Assembly (NCBI RefSeq): GCF_907164915.1
Contig: NC_061862.1
Span: 30,087,151 to 30,151,150, forward strand
From: Impatiens glandulifera
Lineage: Eukaryota; Streptophyta; Magnoliopsida; Ericales; Balsaminaceae
DNA length: 64,000 bases
Direction of reading: 5' to 3'
Below, in pieces: positions 11,150 through 23,500 of the stretch; the first letter of the stretch is position 1; each line of letters begins with the position of its first letter. The notes beneath the pieces were generated by a model that saw only the letters and a program-made list of their open reading frames with translations, ran no database searches and had not been told where the DNA came from. The position numbers and the translations under genes are program-made.

Positions 11150-11626
11150 GTCTTTCCAATTTAAACAGTGATAGACATAGGTCTTCACGTTGTTTGAGGA
11201 ATGACTGTTTACTTTTTCACAAGGAATATTTTGAAACAAATACTAATAAACACTGGTCAGCTTTCTATTTTGAATGGAAAATGAGACTACCGAAATTTTG
11301 ATGTAATTAACCGGTTGGTTGTCTGTAAGTTCGGTATTAATGAAATCGGTTATTTAATCCTAAAGAAAAACTACTTCCGCTTGGAGCTAGAGATTTTACC
11401 GGGCGGTAGTTGTTCAATCAGAGATAACTGATCGGTTCACCGATTTTCTTAAGTAGTTCGGTTTCGTTTACACTTGTTTCAGTAGAATGATTTTACCGAT
11501 TTCAAGAGGCATTTGATCGGTTTTAATTGTTTGAGACTTTTCCTTTTAAATTTATGCACATAAGAGATAAATGTAAATGTTTGATTGTTTTTTTTAAATA
11601 CCGAAATTTGAAAGAGCCGATCAATT
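11150..11626 (-). repeat. Truncated 3' LTR (U3-like) of copia A
   Basis: It is rich in ACCGATT, ACCGGTT and CTTCCGC strings like the 17880-18540 part of the 5' LTR, but it lacks the hairpin block and the LTR end. It abuts gypsy sequence near 11135. Confidence 0.45.
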
Positions 11627-13265
11627 TTATGAAAATACCGAAGTCATGGTTTTTCTACTAAGATGACTTTTTTGAAAAGCGAGAGCTTCTCCTTGAGAAC
11701 ATGCTTGGTTTTCCATGAATGCGGAATGCAGAATGTTCTTCTTTTTGAGAAAGTTTCTCCCTAAATGCATGCCGGTATGACAAAGAGATTTAGTCAATAA
11801 TAGCAAGACCCAACATATTTCTAAAGTGAGTAAACTTAGCCTCCTAGACGAGTTAGTGAAGATATCGGTCACTTGTTGCTCGTTTGAAACATATTCTAGC
11901 CGAATATGTTTCTGCGTCACGTGCTCTCGGATAAAATGATGTCGGATGTCAATGTGTGCTTTGTCCTTGAGTGCAACACCGAACTATATGTGATTGCAAT
12001 GACGCTTGTATTATCACAGAATATTGGGAACTCCTCAGCTGTAATACCGAAATCTCTCAGTTGTTGTTGAATCTAGAGAAGTTGAGCACAACAGCTACCG
12101 ACTTCAAGATACTTCGCTTCTTCCGTTGAAGTTGTAACAGGCATTTGCTTCTTGTTGTACCAGGATACGAGTCGTTCACCTAAGAACTGGAAAGTCCCGC
12201 TGGTACTCTTTCGATCTACTTTACACCATGCATAATCTACATCAGAATAACTCGTCAAATTGAAATTGGAATCATTCAGATACCACAGTCCCACATCTTG
12301 AGTGCCTTTAAGATATTTCAATATTCTTTTAGCAGCAATGTAATGAGATTGTTTAGGATTAGCCTGAAATCTCCTGCAGACTCCAACTGCAAATAGAATG
12401 TCTGGTTGGCTTGTTGTTAAATAGAGAAGTGATCCAATGATTCCACGATATGCCGTGATTTCAACACTTTGACCATCTTCATCCTTATCTAGTTTGATCG
12501 AGGAGCTCATTGGGGTTGAGGCAGCAGAACAACTTTCCATGCCAAATTTTTTTAGTAGCTCTTTTGTATATTTGGCATGAATGATGAATGTTTCTCCTTC
12601 AATCTGCCGAACTTGAAGGCTTAAGAAGAAACTCAAATCTCCCATCATACTCATTTCAAATTTGTCAGTCATCATTTTAGAGAATTTATCACACAATTTT
12701 GGATTAGTTGAACCGAAAATAATATCATCTACATAGATCTATACAAGTAATATGTGCTCATTTTTCTCAAATTTGAATAAAGTTTTATCCACAGAACATA
12801 TGGTAAAGTTGTGATTAAATAGAAACTTTGTTAGTGTATTGTACCATGCTCTAGGAGCTTGTTTAAGACCGTAAAGAGCTTTGTCCAATCTATAAACATG
12901 ACTAATCAAGGCGGGATTTTTAAAACATGAGGTTGTTCAACGTACACCTCTTCATTTATGACACCGTTAAGAAAAGAACTTTTGACATCCATTTGAAAAA
13001 CTTTGAAATTTTTTAATGCAGCAAATGCTAGAAAGATTCTAATGACCTCTATTCTGGCAACTGGAGAAAATGATTCTTCAAAATCAATGCCTTCTTCCTG
13101 TTTATATCCTTGGGCCACTAGTCTAGCCTTGTTCCTCGTAACCAAACCGTTTTCATTGTTTTTATTTCGAAAGACCCATCTAGTTTCAATGACAAATTGA
13201 TTAGATGGTCGTGAAACTAGATGCCAAATTTTGTTTCTCTCAAACTGGTTTAGTTCCTCTTGCAT
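11627..13265 (-). pseudogene. Copia A reverse transcriptase and RNase H
   Basis: The RT begins [14 protein letters not shown], with [33 protein letters not shown] and [13 protein letters not shown]. An intact IYVDDIIFG catalytic box lies near 12715-12740. The next frame (12696-12073) continues with SYL-type primer grip text (MMGDLSFFLSLQVRQ), RGIIGSLLYLT, YLKGTQDVGLWY and STEEAKYLE of RNase H. A last piece (11920-11627) has HIRLEYVSNEQQVTDIFT, the usual pol C-terminus. The parts lie in different frames, so several frameshifts or stops separate them. Confidence 0.88.
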
Positions 13266-13351
13266 TTATAGGATCCATTCAGGATCCAGTAGTGTTTCAT
13301 CCACCTTTTTCGGTTCAATCTGTAAAATAAATGCAAATTTTGCATATTCTT

Positions 13352-14994
13352 CTAACAGTTGATACATAGTTCTGATGGGTGTAGAGGGTTACCTATGATT
13401 AACTCAGGAGGATGATTTTTGTTCCATTTAAAGTTTGGTCCTGAAATGCTTTCTAACCGACCGGTTATTTGATCAAGTCTAGATGGACCGGTAGACTGAT
13501 CAATGTCAAGCCGACCAGTTTCCTCAGCATTTTCTGAGGCGTCAACTTCCTGTTGTGGAGCAGCTTGATCTTGCTGAACTTCAGCGTTGTTAACCGGTTG
13601 ATCATAAACAAATCTTCGGTAGACCGGAACTTCATCTTCACTATCAGATTGAATATTTATATTTTCCAATCTGTTAGATAGATCAATGGTTGATGAAGTA
13701 TTACTTTCAATAGATTCATCAAATACAATATGTGATGATTCTTCAATAGTAAGAGTCCTATTGTTATAAACTCTATATGCTTTATTGACTTCAGAATAAC
13801 CTAACATGATACCAACATCTAACTTAGCGGCAAAAGCGGTCAAATAACTTTTTTCATTGTTGTGGATGTAACACTTACAGCCAAAGATCCTAAAATACCG
13901 GATATTAGGAACTTTTCATGGTAAACCTCAAAAGGAATTTTATTAAGACGTTTATTTATCATGGACCGGTTTTGAGTATAGCATGCGGTATTGATAGCCT
14001 TTGCCCAAAGTTTTTGAGCGACACCTGAATCGACTATCATGGATCTTGCAGCTTCCTTGAAGGCTCGATTTCTCTTCTTAGCTAGTCCATTTTATTGAGG
14101 AGTTTTAGCATTATACAACTCGTGTCTAATACCGGATTTCTCAATATATGAAAATAGAATCCTATTAGTAAATTCAGTGCCTCTATCACTTCTAATTTTG
14201 TTAACACGTACAGATTTTTCGTTTTGTACTCTTTTAAGCATCTTAATCAGTTTGGTGTAGCCTGATCTTTTGAAACTGAGAAAATAACCCACGTGTATCT
14301 AGAGTAATCATCAATAATAACTAGGGTGTAGTTCATTCCTCCTTATCTAGTTACCTTAATCGGTCCGAAAAGATCCATGTGAAGGAGTTCTAAACATCTG
14401 CGGGATTGAATGTTTCCTTTACTTTTAAAAGTTGATTTAATTTGTTTACCGATTTCACAAGCAAAACATACTTTCTCTTTCGAAAACTTCATAATGTGAA
14501 TGTCTTGAACTAGTTCTTTAGTACAAATGTAGTTGATTGTTTTAAAATTCAAATGATTTAGTCTTTTATGTCAAAGCCAGTTTTGATCATTCTTAGCAAT
14601 CATACAAATAGAATTAAGACATTTAATTTTTTAGTCTACTTTATAAATGTTCTCTATCCTATGCCTTGTTAATAAAGTGCTCCCCTGTTGATTTTTGACT
14701 AAGCATGCTTGTTTGTGAAGTTCGACAGTATATCATATGTCACACATTTGACTAATGCTATGCAGATTAAAACATAGATTTTCAACAAGTAATACGTTAT
14801 TTATGGTTAGGTTTCCATGGACAATATTACCCTTGCCCACAGCCTTACCCTTAGAGTTATCACTGAAGATGATCTTTGAATCGGATTCTTTCACAATATC
14901 AGTTAACAGCTTGTTGTTTCCTGTCATATGTTTTGAACACACGCTGTCAAAATACCATTATGAATCCTCCAGTAACTTAATCTGTTTACCCTGA
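13352..14994 (-). pseudogene. Copia A protease and integrase
   Basis: The protease motif is DSVCSKHMTG near 14950 (consensus DSG.S.HMTG), so the glycine after the catalytic aspartate pair is replaced by valine. The pre-integrase block has CFACEIGKQIKS at 14450-14480. The integrase core shows SDRGTEFTN, followed by NTACYTQNRS and a C-terminal KLDVGIMLGYSEVNKAYRVY (GKR-type module). The linker to RT at 13352-13720 is acidic and includes QSDSEDEVP. Frames break at about 14090, 14340 and 14730. Confidence 0.85.
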
Positions 14995-15029
14995 AAAATA
15001 TAGATATTTACACTTTTTGGTACCCACAT

Positions 15030-16750
15030 TTAATTGGGTTCACGGTTAATTAGTCCCTTGAGAATCCATACTCGAATTATTCGAATGAATTTCCCTATAA
15101 TAGTCTTAATAGTTCTACTTGTATCGGGCTTGATATCTCTTTGTCTGCATTTGAATACCTCATTGTATTGTGGTGATGATTTTTTATGAAACTTTTGTGA
15201 CCTTTTGTCGTGTTCTTTCCTAACCGGCCGATTGGCTTTCCTTTTCTTAGGGTTAAGCCATTGTGACTTGTCGGTTGGTCCTACATATGTTGGTTCATTT
15301 GCTAGTTTTGAATCGTGACTTGCTTCATTATCGGTTGATGTACTATTGACAAAGCTTATAAATGAAAGCTTGTCTTTATTGAGTTTCAACTCTTTGCAGT
15401 TAAAAGATCTAGACTTATCTAGATTGTTGTTGTCATAGCCTAGACCAAACTTGCAATTATGAGGTCTTTGATGACTCATCATCTAGCTCACATCATCTCC
15501 AGATTTCTTCCATGCAGCAATCACGTATTTAGTTCTTTCATTTTCTTCAGTCAACAACTGGACTTTCTCATTGAGCTTCTCATTCTCATAGGATAGTTCA
15601 ATCGTTCTACCGGTTTGATTATTTAGCCGGGTTGGTACGAGATTAGACAGATTCCTATAGGCATTGAGTGCAGTAATCAAGTCTTCTCGGGTGAATTCCT
15701 TAGAGGCAAAGTCGAATACCTCTTCCTCGTTTGCCATAAGACATCTGATTCCTTCATCATCACTGTCTAAATCGTTATGTGCCCACTAGATTCCACCATC
15801 ATCAGTTAGGAATGCCTTTTGGATCTCCTTACCTTGACTGTTTGATTGGTGATCTTCCATTTAGTTCTGGTCGGTTGGCTATCGTCTCTTCTTGGCTTTC
15901 GGCATTCTAACCTGTATTGACCTAAAGCTTCATAATTAAAAGCAATGAATGTTAGCTTCGTTACCTTATAGTAGTTGTAGTTGTATGAGTTGGTGGGTTG
16001 GTTCTTCTTTATGAACTTTCCGAACTTCCTAGAAAGCATGGTCATTGCATCATCGCTAAACTGTTCATCCGATTTGACAGGTACTGGAGTTGTCGGTTCC
16101 ACGGAGGTCACCAAAGCTCTGGTAGCTGTTGAAGTTGAGGTCTCATCTTCATTTCTTGATTTCATTTCGAACTCATATACTTTTAGATCTTCAAAAACAT
16201 CATGCAACTTCATCTTATGAAGACATTTTGATTCTTTCATCACCATGGTTTTGATATCCCAAGCGCTAGGAAGTGATCTTAAAGCTTTGACAATTGTCTC
16301 TTTGTTGTATTTCTTTCCAATAAGTGACAGTTCATTCACAATACTTGTGAAACGGTCACTAAATTCCTTTATTGTTTCTCCGGGGCACATCTTGATATTT
16401 TCAAACTTTTGAGTAGCCACCATGATCTTGTTTTCCTTAGTTCGCTCGTTTCCTTCGTGAAGCTGGATGACTGTCTCCCATGCTTCTTTTGCAGTAGTAC
16501 ATCCTCTGATCTTGGCAAACGTGTTTTTGTCCAAGGTTTTGTAGATGGAATTTTTGTTGAGATTGTCAAGGTTGTTCCTTCTTCTATCCTCAATTTTTCA
16601 TTCGCTCTTATCCTTGTCAATCGTTATTGGACCATAAGAGATGATGAACACCATTTCATCGTCTATGGTGGTTAGGTGCAGTTGCATGTGTAGCTTCCAA
16701 TCAATGAAGTCTTCGCTTTCGAGTAGTGGAGCCTTTTCACTGTATGACAT
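15030..16750 (-). pseudogene. Copia A gag
   Basis: The probable start is ATG at 16750 (MSYSEKAPLL, DFIDWKLHMQLHL), 36 bp after the primer-binding site. The UBN2 gag core reads AKEAWETVIQLHEGNER and FENIKMCPGETIKEFSDRF. A worn zinc-knuckle region with LECRKPRRDD lies near 15890. A coiled-coil-like stretch (LSYENEKLNEKVQLLTEENE) sits at 15540-15610. At least three frame breaks are present. Confidence 0.8.
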
Positions 16751-16785
16751 GTTGACGTCTGGTCGCTTGAGTATAGAGACTAGTT

Positions 16786-16797
16786 GCTCTGATACCA
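16786..16797 (-). promoter_or_regulatory. Copia A primer-binding site
   Basis: The reverse strand reads TGGTATCAGAGC, the perfect complement of the 3' end of plant initiator tRNA-Met. It sits two bases after the LTR terminus CCTAACA. Confidence 0.92.
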
Positions 16798-16799
16798 CT

Positions 16800-18617
16800 T
16801 GTTAGGATCGGGGTCACCGAAAGAGACTAGGGTCTCACTAGGGTAATTGCTTACACGCACGTTGGTTGATACTAATCATGTTAGATGTTAATATCGGTCT
16901 TTATACTTCGCAAGTTGTCACAAACTCTTTAACCGAGTTAAAGCGCGGAAGTGTTTATTTCAACTTGAAGCAACGAGTGCACGGTTTGGACATCAATGAG
17001 AGGACACAAAGTAGAAAGAAAACACAACAAATGATTTATGGATGTTCAGAGATAAAGCTCCTATGTCACCCTTCTTCTCAAACTTTAAGAAGAATATTCA
17101 CACAGAATATTCAGACTGTTTACAATGCTTACGTCGAACAACCGAGGCTTATTTACTACTCATTTTCGACTTCTTACTAAGATCACTCTGTTGAACAGAA
17201 ACAGATTCTGTCAACTTACAATACTCACCACTCACATAGAATAGATGAAACTGTAATACACTTGAATTTATAACACACACTGGTTTGAAAACTTAAGCAA
17301 TTTGATAGTAAAATATGTGAACTTGAGTAGGGTTGAAAGCTTGAGCAAAAGATTATCACAGGTTTTATGAAGGTCAAAAGATGGTTAATCCGGTTGAGTC
17401 TTGTTCTCTTAAATAGAGAATATGACAACAGTCATATTCTTCTTCAATGGATATATTTCTTTGATGGTACTTCGTTTCTTGAATCTAATTGGTTTAGAAT
17501 CGGTATAATACAACTTTTGGATATCCTTTGATCTTGTTTGATAATAAGTCAACATGGCATTAATTTGATTAATGATTTCCAAGGAGCAGATCAGCATGCA
17601 GATTTGTCTTCTAATAATTTGGCTTGTCTAGGATAATGTGATAGACAACTACTCTTAGTGGACTACATCGGACTTATACCGAAGTGGTGGTCTGAGTTCA
17701 TTTAGTAGGCTTCTGCTCCCAAGAAAGTTTCATCAGACTTGTATTAAAATGGAAATAATACAGTCTGGACATGTGAAGTCTCCCTTCTGTAATTACCGAA
17801 ATTGTTCTGCCTAGCACTAAAAAGGAAATTGTCGGCTACGCTTAGTATAAAGTTGTCTTAGCATAAAACCAGTTCAGCTTCTTGAATCTAACCGGTCAAA
17901 CTACCGTTAAATGGATATTACTGGTTCCGCTTCTTGGAGTAAAAACCGGTCAAACTACTGATTGCGTATAATACTGGATAGACTACCGGACAAACTATCG
18001 ATTGCGTATAATACCGGATAGACTACCGGAAAAATTACCAATTGCGTCGTCTTTTATAAACCGAATATACTATCAGTCAGACTACTGGTTCTGCTTCATA
18101 ACGTATAATCGATAAGTCTACTGATCAGCTTGCTGAGCGGTAGAGCCGATTTCCACCACCGAACCGACCACTACCGGTTCCACTTCTTGTATAAATAACC
18201 GAACATAAAGCCGATCAGATAAAACTAATTTGCGTCGTCTTTATGAAACCGATGAGATAGTATTGGTTGTAGTTCTTTAAGTGAATCATTGAACGGATAG
18301 CTGATCATACTACCGGCTTGTGCTTCATGGATAGAATACTGAAAATATTACCGGTCAAACTAGCTGAGCGGTAAAACCGATTTCCATTATCGGTTGCGCT
18401 TCTTTGATAGATAGACGAATAGATAGCCAGTTGCGCCGTCTTTTATAGATCCGAAAATATAATACTAGTTGTGGTTTGCCGATTTTTGCATTTTTCTTTT
18501 AAGGAAGATCCGAACTGCTTTGCTTTCCGGTTTTCTTTATCCTGCACAAAAATTAACTTAGTTAAATGTTTTTAAATAATTAATTACTTACTAATTAATT
18601 ATCTAATTTATCTAACA
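16800..18617 (-). repeat. Copia A 5' LTR (~1.8 kb)
   Basis: On the reverse strand it runs TGTTAGATAAATTAG (18617) to GATCCTAACA (16800). A TATA-like CTATTTAAG lies at 17408-17416. The conserved hairpin block lies about 340 nt downstream (17030-17062; stem partly decayed). U3 upstream of the TATA is full of imperfect ACCGGTCAAACTACCG-like repeats (17880-18540). Confidence 0.7.
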
Positions 18618-18720
18618 ATTTCTCTTTTTTGATTATTTAATCTAAATATTCAAAACCTTGTAATCGTTGGTCGCTTAAGTTAATTTAGATTCTAACAATT
18701 TCTCTCTTTTTGATAGTTTA
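18596..18720 (-). other. Duplicated polypurine-tract motif before the LTR
   Basis: On the reverse strand AATCAAAAAAGAGAAATTGTTAG ends near 18615. A sister copy, with CTATCAAAAAGAGAGAAATT before TGTTAG, lies near 18695-18715. Both match the plant copia 3' signature (TTTGAT...TCAAAAAGGGGGAGAT, then TGTTAG). A polypurine tract upstream of a 5' LTR implies that this LTR was once also the 3' LTR of a second tandem element. Confidence 0.6.
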
Positions 18721-18778
18721 GAATAAATTATCAAAGCCAATTTGTTTTTATGAAAAACGGTGATCTATTTTTCTTGCA

Positions 18779-18955
18779 TTCTTTGAGAGGATTGTTATTT
18801 AACTCGTAGAATATCTACTTAGAGAGTTTATGGAATGAATGAGTAATAGCTCTCTCTTCTTTATCTCTCCTTTCTTTGTCAAATTCTCAGGTTATCTTCC
18901 TCTTCTCGAGCGAATAGTGAATTTTCTCCTATCAACTTAACTCTTATCTGTATTA
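18779..18955 (+). repeat. End of gypsy 3' LTR
   Basis: It matches 8325-8487 (GAGGATTGTTATTTAA, TTATGGAATGAATGAG, TTTTCTCCT.TCAACTTAAC). Transposase homology resumes at about 18945-18960, fixing the right border. Confidence 0.7.
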
Positions 18956-19316
18956 GATAGTTAATCTCGACAAAATGAGTAAAAGGCATATCATAGCGGT
19001 TTGTCAAATATGTTATGTCAAAACTGATGACATATGAGAAGTACTCATAAGTAGCTATGCATCTTCCAGCACAAAACACATTCCTTATCCATTTTTCCTC
19101 ATCCACATCATAAACATAAAAAATTAAACATCTACTTTGCATTCAGTAGAAATATTGACAAAGCGCTTCGGCATCACCATTTTCTAACATTAACCACCTA
19201 GCTTCTGAAATATAGTTTGTACAACTTCTCTCATCAAAAGTCAGATTATCATATCCACCAACTTCAACTATAAGTGATTGAAATGTTGTATAATCTTGGT
19301 AAACCCAATAAATCAT
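18945..19316 (-). pseudogene. FAR1/Mutator-type transposase, central fragment
   Basis: The reverse strand reads VGGYDNLTFDERSCTNYISE, ARWLMLENGDAEALCQYF, one stop, then YDVDEEKWIRNVFCAG and YEYFSYVISFDITYLTNRYD, then MPFTHFVEINY. This is the conserved run of plant FAR1-like MULE transposases leading into the catalytic domain (NVFWAD, F.DVV.FDTTYLTN.Y.MPFAPFVGVNH). The first catalytic aspartate is the D of SFDITY. Downstream text is replaced by the gypsy LTR. The expected upstream N-terminus is lost at the border with copia B. Confidence 0.85.
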
Positions 19317-19552
19317 GCCCTAAATAATATCAACTCAAAGATTTTATCTTAGAAAATATGCTAAAGCATATTTTGGGAATATGCTAAGAACATTCCCTTA
19401 TTTTACTTTATTTGATTAGATTGGATTTCTTTATGCTATTTATTTCATTTTCAATTCAATATTGTAAGTATAAATAAACTATGCCTAGAGCTTAATAAAA
19501 GACAATTAAAAAATATTCTCTTTTCACTATACTTTTCTTTTTTGCAAATACA
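19316..19552 (+). repeat. Copia B 5' LTR
   Basis: It begins TGCCCTAAATAAT right after transposase text. It contains TATAAATAAACTATG and AATAAAAGACA, a TATA-like box and polyadenylation-like site in the usual order for short copia LTRs. It ends before TGGCATTAGAG. Confidence 0.5.
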
Positions 19553-19645
19553 AATGGCATTAGAGTTGAACGGTGTTCGATCTGTTTTAGCATTGGCAAG
19601 AAAAGGAAAAGAGGTAATGAACAAAGGCTGGAGAACGAAAGGATG

Positions 19646-20247
19646 ATGCACTTCACGCCTCTCAGGAATACTAACTACGCGAATTGGGTGATCATAATAA
19701 AGGTACATCTACAAGCGCAAGATTTGTGGGATGTCGTTGAAAATGGCCTGGGAGGTCTTCGTGAAGATCGAAGGGCTATGTTGTTACTTCTGTAGGTAGT
19801 GCCACTAGATTTGATTCAAATCCTTGGAAGCAAAAAGACGACCAAGGAAGCATGGGACACACTAATATCATGCGGGCCGGAGTTGAACATGTTTGAGAAG
19901 CCAAAGTGCAAACACGACAAACGGAGTTTGAAAACCTCACATTTAAAGACAGTGAGGGGGTGGAGGCTTTAGGCATTCGACTTGCGGTGATCGTCAACAA
20001 GCTCGAGGTGTTGGGCAATCTAGTGTCTGAGCATAAGGCATTGCTCAAATTCCTTCGTAGAGTGTCGTGTACATACAAGCATATGGCTATGGTGATTGAG
20101 TCACTCGTCGACCTGAAAACGTTATCCATTAAGGAACTCACAGGTCGGCTCCTAGTCGTAGAGGAGCGTGGAAAACTCGATGATGTTAGATTTTCTAGTG
20201 AGCGATTACTACTCACAAAAGAGGAGTGGCAGTCTCGGAAACGATAA
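19646..20247 (+). pseudogene. Copia B gag
   Basis: The opening reads PLRNTNYANWVIIIKVHLQA, the usual copia gag start (L...NY..W...M...L). After a frameshift, EFENLTFKDSEGVEALGIRL, ALLKFLRRVS and IKELTGRLLVVEER follow, the UBN2 domain. The frame breaks between 19790 and 19906. No zinc knuckle is readable. Confidence 0.75.
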
Positions 20248-20519
20248 CGTGAGTAAGGCAGAGGCTCATTCAATAGCGGCAATAAGAAAAAGGTGAAAAT
20301 AGTGAACGAAAAAAGGGAAGTTGTAAGTACTATGGCGTCTCTGGTCATTGAGCCGAGTGTCGTAAGACAAACTGAGGGAGCAGCAAGAGAAAGTGAATCT
20401 CGTAGAAGCATATTTTGAGGAAGATGAGGGTCCGATGCTACTAATGGCATAGATCTGTACCACGACATCAGTCGCTGACGACGTACAAGAGGTATTTTTA
20501 AATGAAGAAAAGGTTATAC

Positions 20520-23500
20520 CCAAGGATACCAATAACGGTGTGTGGTACCTAGACACCAGAGCTAGTAGTCACATGATGGGTGACAAGAAGGTGTTCACAA
20601 CGCTTGAGGAAACTATAAAGGGTAAAGTATGGTTCGACAACAATTTTGTAGTAAATATATGCGGAAAAGGCATGGTGATGATTTAATATGTCACTAGCGA
20701 CCATCGAATTATATCTAATGTGTTCTATATCCCAAGCCTAAATAATAATCTCCTCAATTTGTCAACTTGACGAAAATGGCTACAAGATCGTTATCGAAAA
20801 TGGGAAACTTTTCATCTCTAATCACTCACACAAAATACTCGCTCGGGTTCAACAAACACAGAACCGACTTTACACATTAAAACTGAATCTCACAGCATCA
20901 GTAAGTCTATTGGCTCAAAAGGATGATATTGCGTTGTTGTGGCATGCACGCTTCGCTCATTTTCATTTCAGTGCTCTTTGAAATCTTTCGCTCAAGGGGT
21001 TAGTACATGGTATTCCAAAAATTGAGCACGTGGAGAAGTTCTGTGTTGGTTGTATGCTCTTAAAACAACAAAGGACTTCGTATCCACAAACCAATACATA
21101 TCGAGCACAACACCTGCTAGAGTTAGTTCACATCAATCTATGTGGCCTGATCACACCAGCAACCGAAGGTAGGAAACGGTATTTTTATTTTAGTCGATGA
21201 CTTTAGTCGATATATGTGTCTTGAGGTCCTCAAAACGAAGGATGAAGCATTGCGCTACTTCTAGAAGATCAAAGTAGTAGTAGAGGCAGAACGCGAGTGC
21301 AAATTGATCGCATTCTGATTTGACAAAGGAGGTGAGTTCAATTCTGATGCATTCATAGAATTTTGCGAGGAGAACAACATTAAGCACAACACTACGACTT
21401 CCTACACACCACAACAAAATGGCATTGTAGAGAGGCGTAACCAGATAGTAGTAGAGATGGTACATTATCTTATGAAGTCAATGAAAATACCAGGTATGTT
21501 CTAGGGAGAGGCAATAAAGATGGTGGTATATCTCCGAAACCGCGCACCGACAAGGAGTGTTGAAGGCATGACGTCTTATGAGGCTTAGAACATGAGGAAG
21601 CCTAACGTACACCATTTGAGGACTTTCGGCTGTATAGTACATGTGAAGAATCTCGGTCTAGGCATTCACAAGATTGTGTATTTCTCGATGTCGGGGGTAC
21701 TAGTGGGCTACGAAGATGGAGCGAAAGCCTATCGGGTGTATGATCTAGTAGGGAAGAGGTTATACGTGACTAGAGACGTTGTTTTTTAGGAACATTGTGT
21801 CTAGAATTTGGAGATAGTCGATAGCACAAAGATGTAAATAACACTAGTTATATTCAATGTGGCCTACCCCATAAAGATCAATGTTTCGAAATCTGAACCT
21901 AGTGCATAGGAACTAGAACCACAAACGTTTATGCCTAGTCTGAGCCAAAACTAGTGGGCCACACCGTAAACACATGATGATGCCCATAACACCGACTTAG
22001 AACCTCGACATTACTGATGGGTTGAAGACATCTACAATCCTACTAATGAGGTCGTTAATGTCAAAGTATTTGGACTTTGTATTTTGGTTGTTGAGGAGCT
22101 TAAAAGCGTGGACAATGAACTTGTTAATGTGTATTGGAAGGATGCCATGGAGGAAGAGATGAAGTCGATTTTTGAGAACAAGACATGGGAGCTTGTGTCA
22201 CTTCCAACTAGTCATCGAGCCATCGGACTGAAATGGGTGTTCAGAGTTATAAAAGACCCCGATGACAACATCGTGAAGCACAATGCGAGACTCATCGCAA
22301 AAGGATATGCGTAGTGACAAGGTGTGGATTTTGAGGAAATTTTTGCTCTAGTAGAAAGAATGGAAACCAACATTTGTTACTCGCACTCTCTGCACAAAGC
22401 AAGTGGCAAGTACAACACGTGGACGTGAAGTTAGCATTCTTGAATTGTGATCTCGCAAAGGAGGTCTATGTAGAACAACCACTTGGGTTCATCGATTCCA
22501 AGAATGAACGTAAAGTTCTTAAACTGTGTAAAGCATTATACAAGCTCCAACAAGCACAAGAAACCTGCACGAGCATGTCGTCTATAGAAGAGGTGATGCT
22601 CAATATTTCTTGTTGGTGGGTGTCTATGTGGATGACTTGATTATTACGGCACAAGTGTACAATACATCATCAAGTTCAAGACATAGATACATGAAATGTT
22701 TAAAATGAGTGACCTCGGTCTTCTAAGTTACTATTTGAGGATCGAAGTACGTCAAGACGATGGTGAAATTACATTGTGTCAAAAGGAATATGTTGCGAAG
22801 ATTTTAAATAAAGGTGGCATGTGTAACTATAGCCTGTGTCGCAGTCCAATGGAGCATTGACTCCGTCTCAACAAGAATGACGGGAGTACATATATGGATG
22901 CAACAAGGTATCGGAACGTAATCGGTAGTCTTTGCTACCTAGTAAACATGCGGCCTGATATTGCTCATGTTGTGGGAATAGTTAGTCAATACATGGAGGC
23001 GCCAAGTTCTCAACATTAGGTTGCGATCAAGAAGATACTTCAATACGTACAAGGTACGTTGGATTATGGGTGTTGTTATAAGTCGGGAGGAGGTGAAGCT
23101 ACATTAGTAGGCTAAAGCGATAGTGATCTCATTGGCGATGTTGATGACCACAAAGCACCTCCGGGATAGTTTTCTTTATCGAAAGTAGCATTTTGACTTG
23201 GACTTTGCATAAGTAAAAGATCGTTGATTTATCTTTATGCAAGGTCGAGTACATCGTAGCGGCGATAGCGGCATGTCAAGGTGTCTAGCTTAGTCGTCTT
23301 ATCGGTGAACTAGTTAGGTATAAGGATTTGAAATTAAAATTATTGGTTGATAAAAAAGTCATTCATTGCTCTCTGCAAGAATCCAGTTCATTATGAGAGG
23401 AGTAAACACATTGACAAAAAGTTTCATTACATCTGAGAGTGCATTGAAGCAAGTAAGATGGACATTGATTATGTTGGCACTGATGGTCAGTTAACTGATA

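Larger units (their letters stand above)
11150..18617 (-). mobile_element. Ty1-copia retrotransposon A
   Basis: On the reverse strand it has an LTR (18617 to 16800), a primer-binding site, gag (from 16750), protease, integrase, reverse transcriptase and RNase H, ending about 11627. A partial U3-like region of ACCGAT/CCGGTT-rich text follows at 11150-11620. Domain order PR-INT-RT-RH identifies Ty1-copia. It inserted into the gypsy element, whose text flanks both sides. The 3' LTR is truncated. Confidence 0.85.
8190..18955 (+). mobile_element. Ty3-gypsy retrotransposon with nested insertions
   Basis: A 5' LTR (about 8190-8487) is followed by a primer-binding-like TAGTATCAGAGTC, then gag and pol remnants to about 11135, then the insertion copia A. 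The end of its 3' LTR returns at 18779-18955. The two LTR ends share GAGGATTGTTATTTAA, GTTTATGGAATGAATGAG, AATAGCTCT and CAACTTAACTCTTAT. It splits the transposase gene of the host element. The 3' half of pol and the start of the 3' LTR are missing. Confidence 0.7.

Noticed and set aside
12073..12696. Copia A RNase H as an intact functional gene
   Set aside because: It is the longest undisturbed retroelement frame, but the upstream pol parts lie in other frames with stops, and the protease motif is altered.
19776..20556. Two long reverse-strand frames opposite copia B gag
   Set aside because: They lie antisense to a recognisable gag and have no family resemblance.
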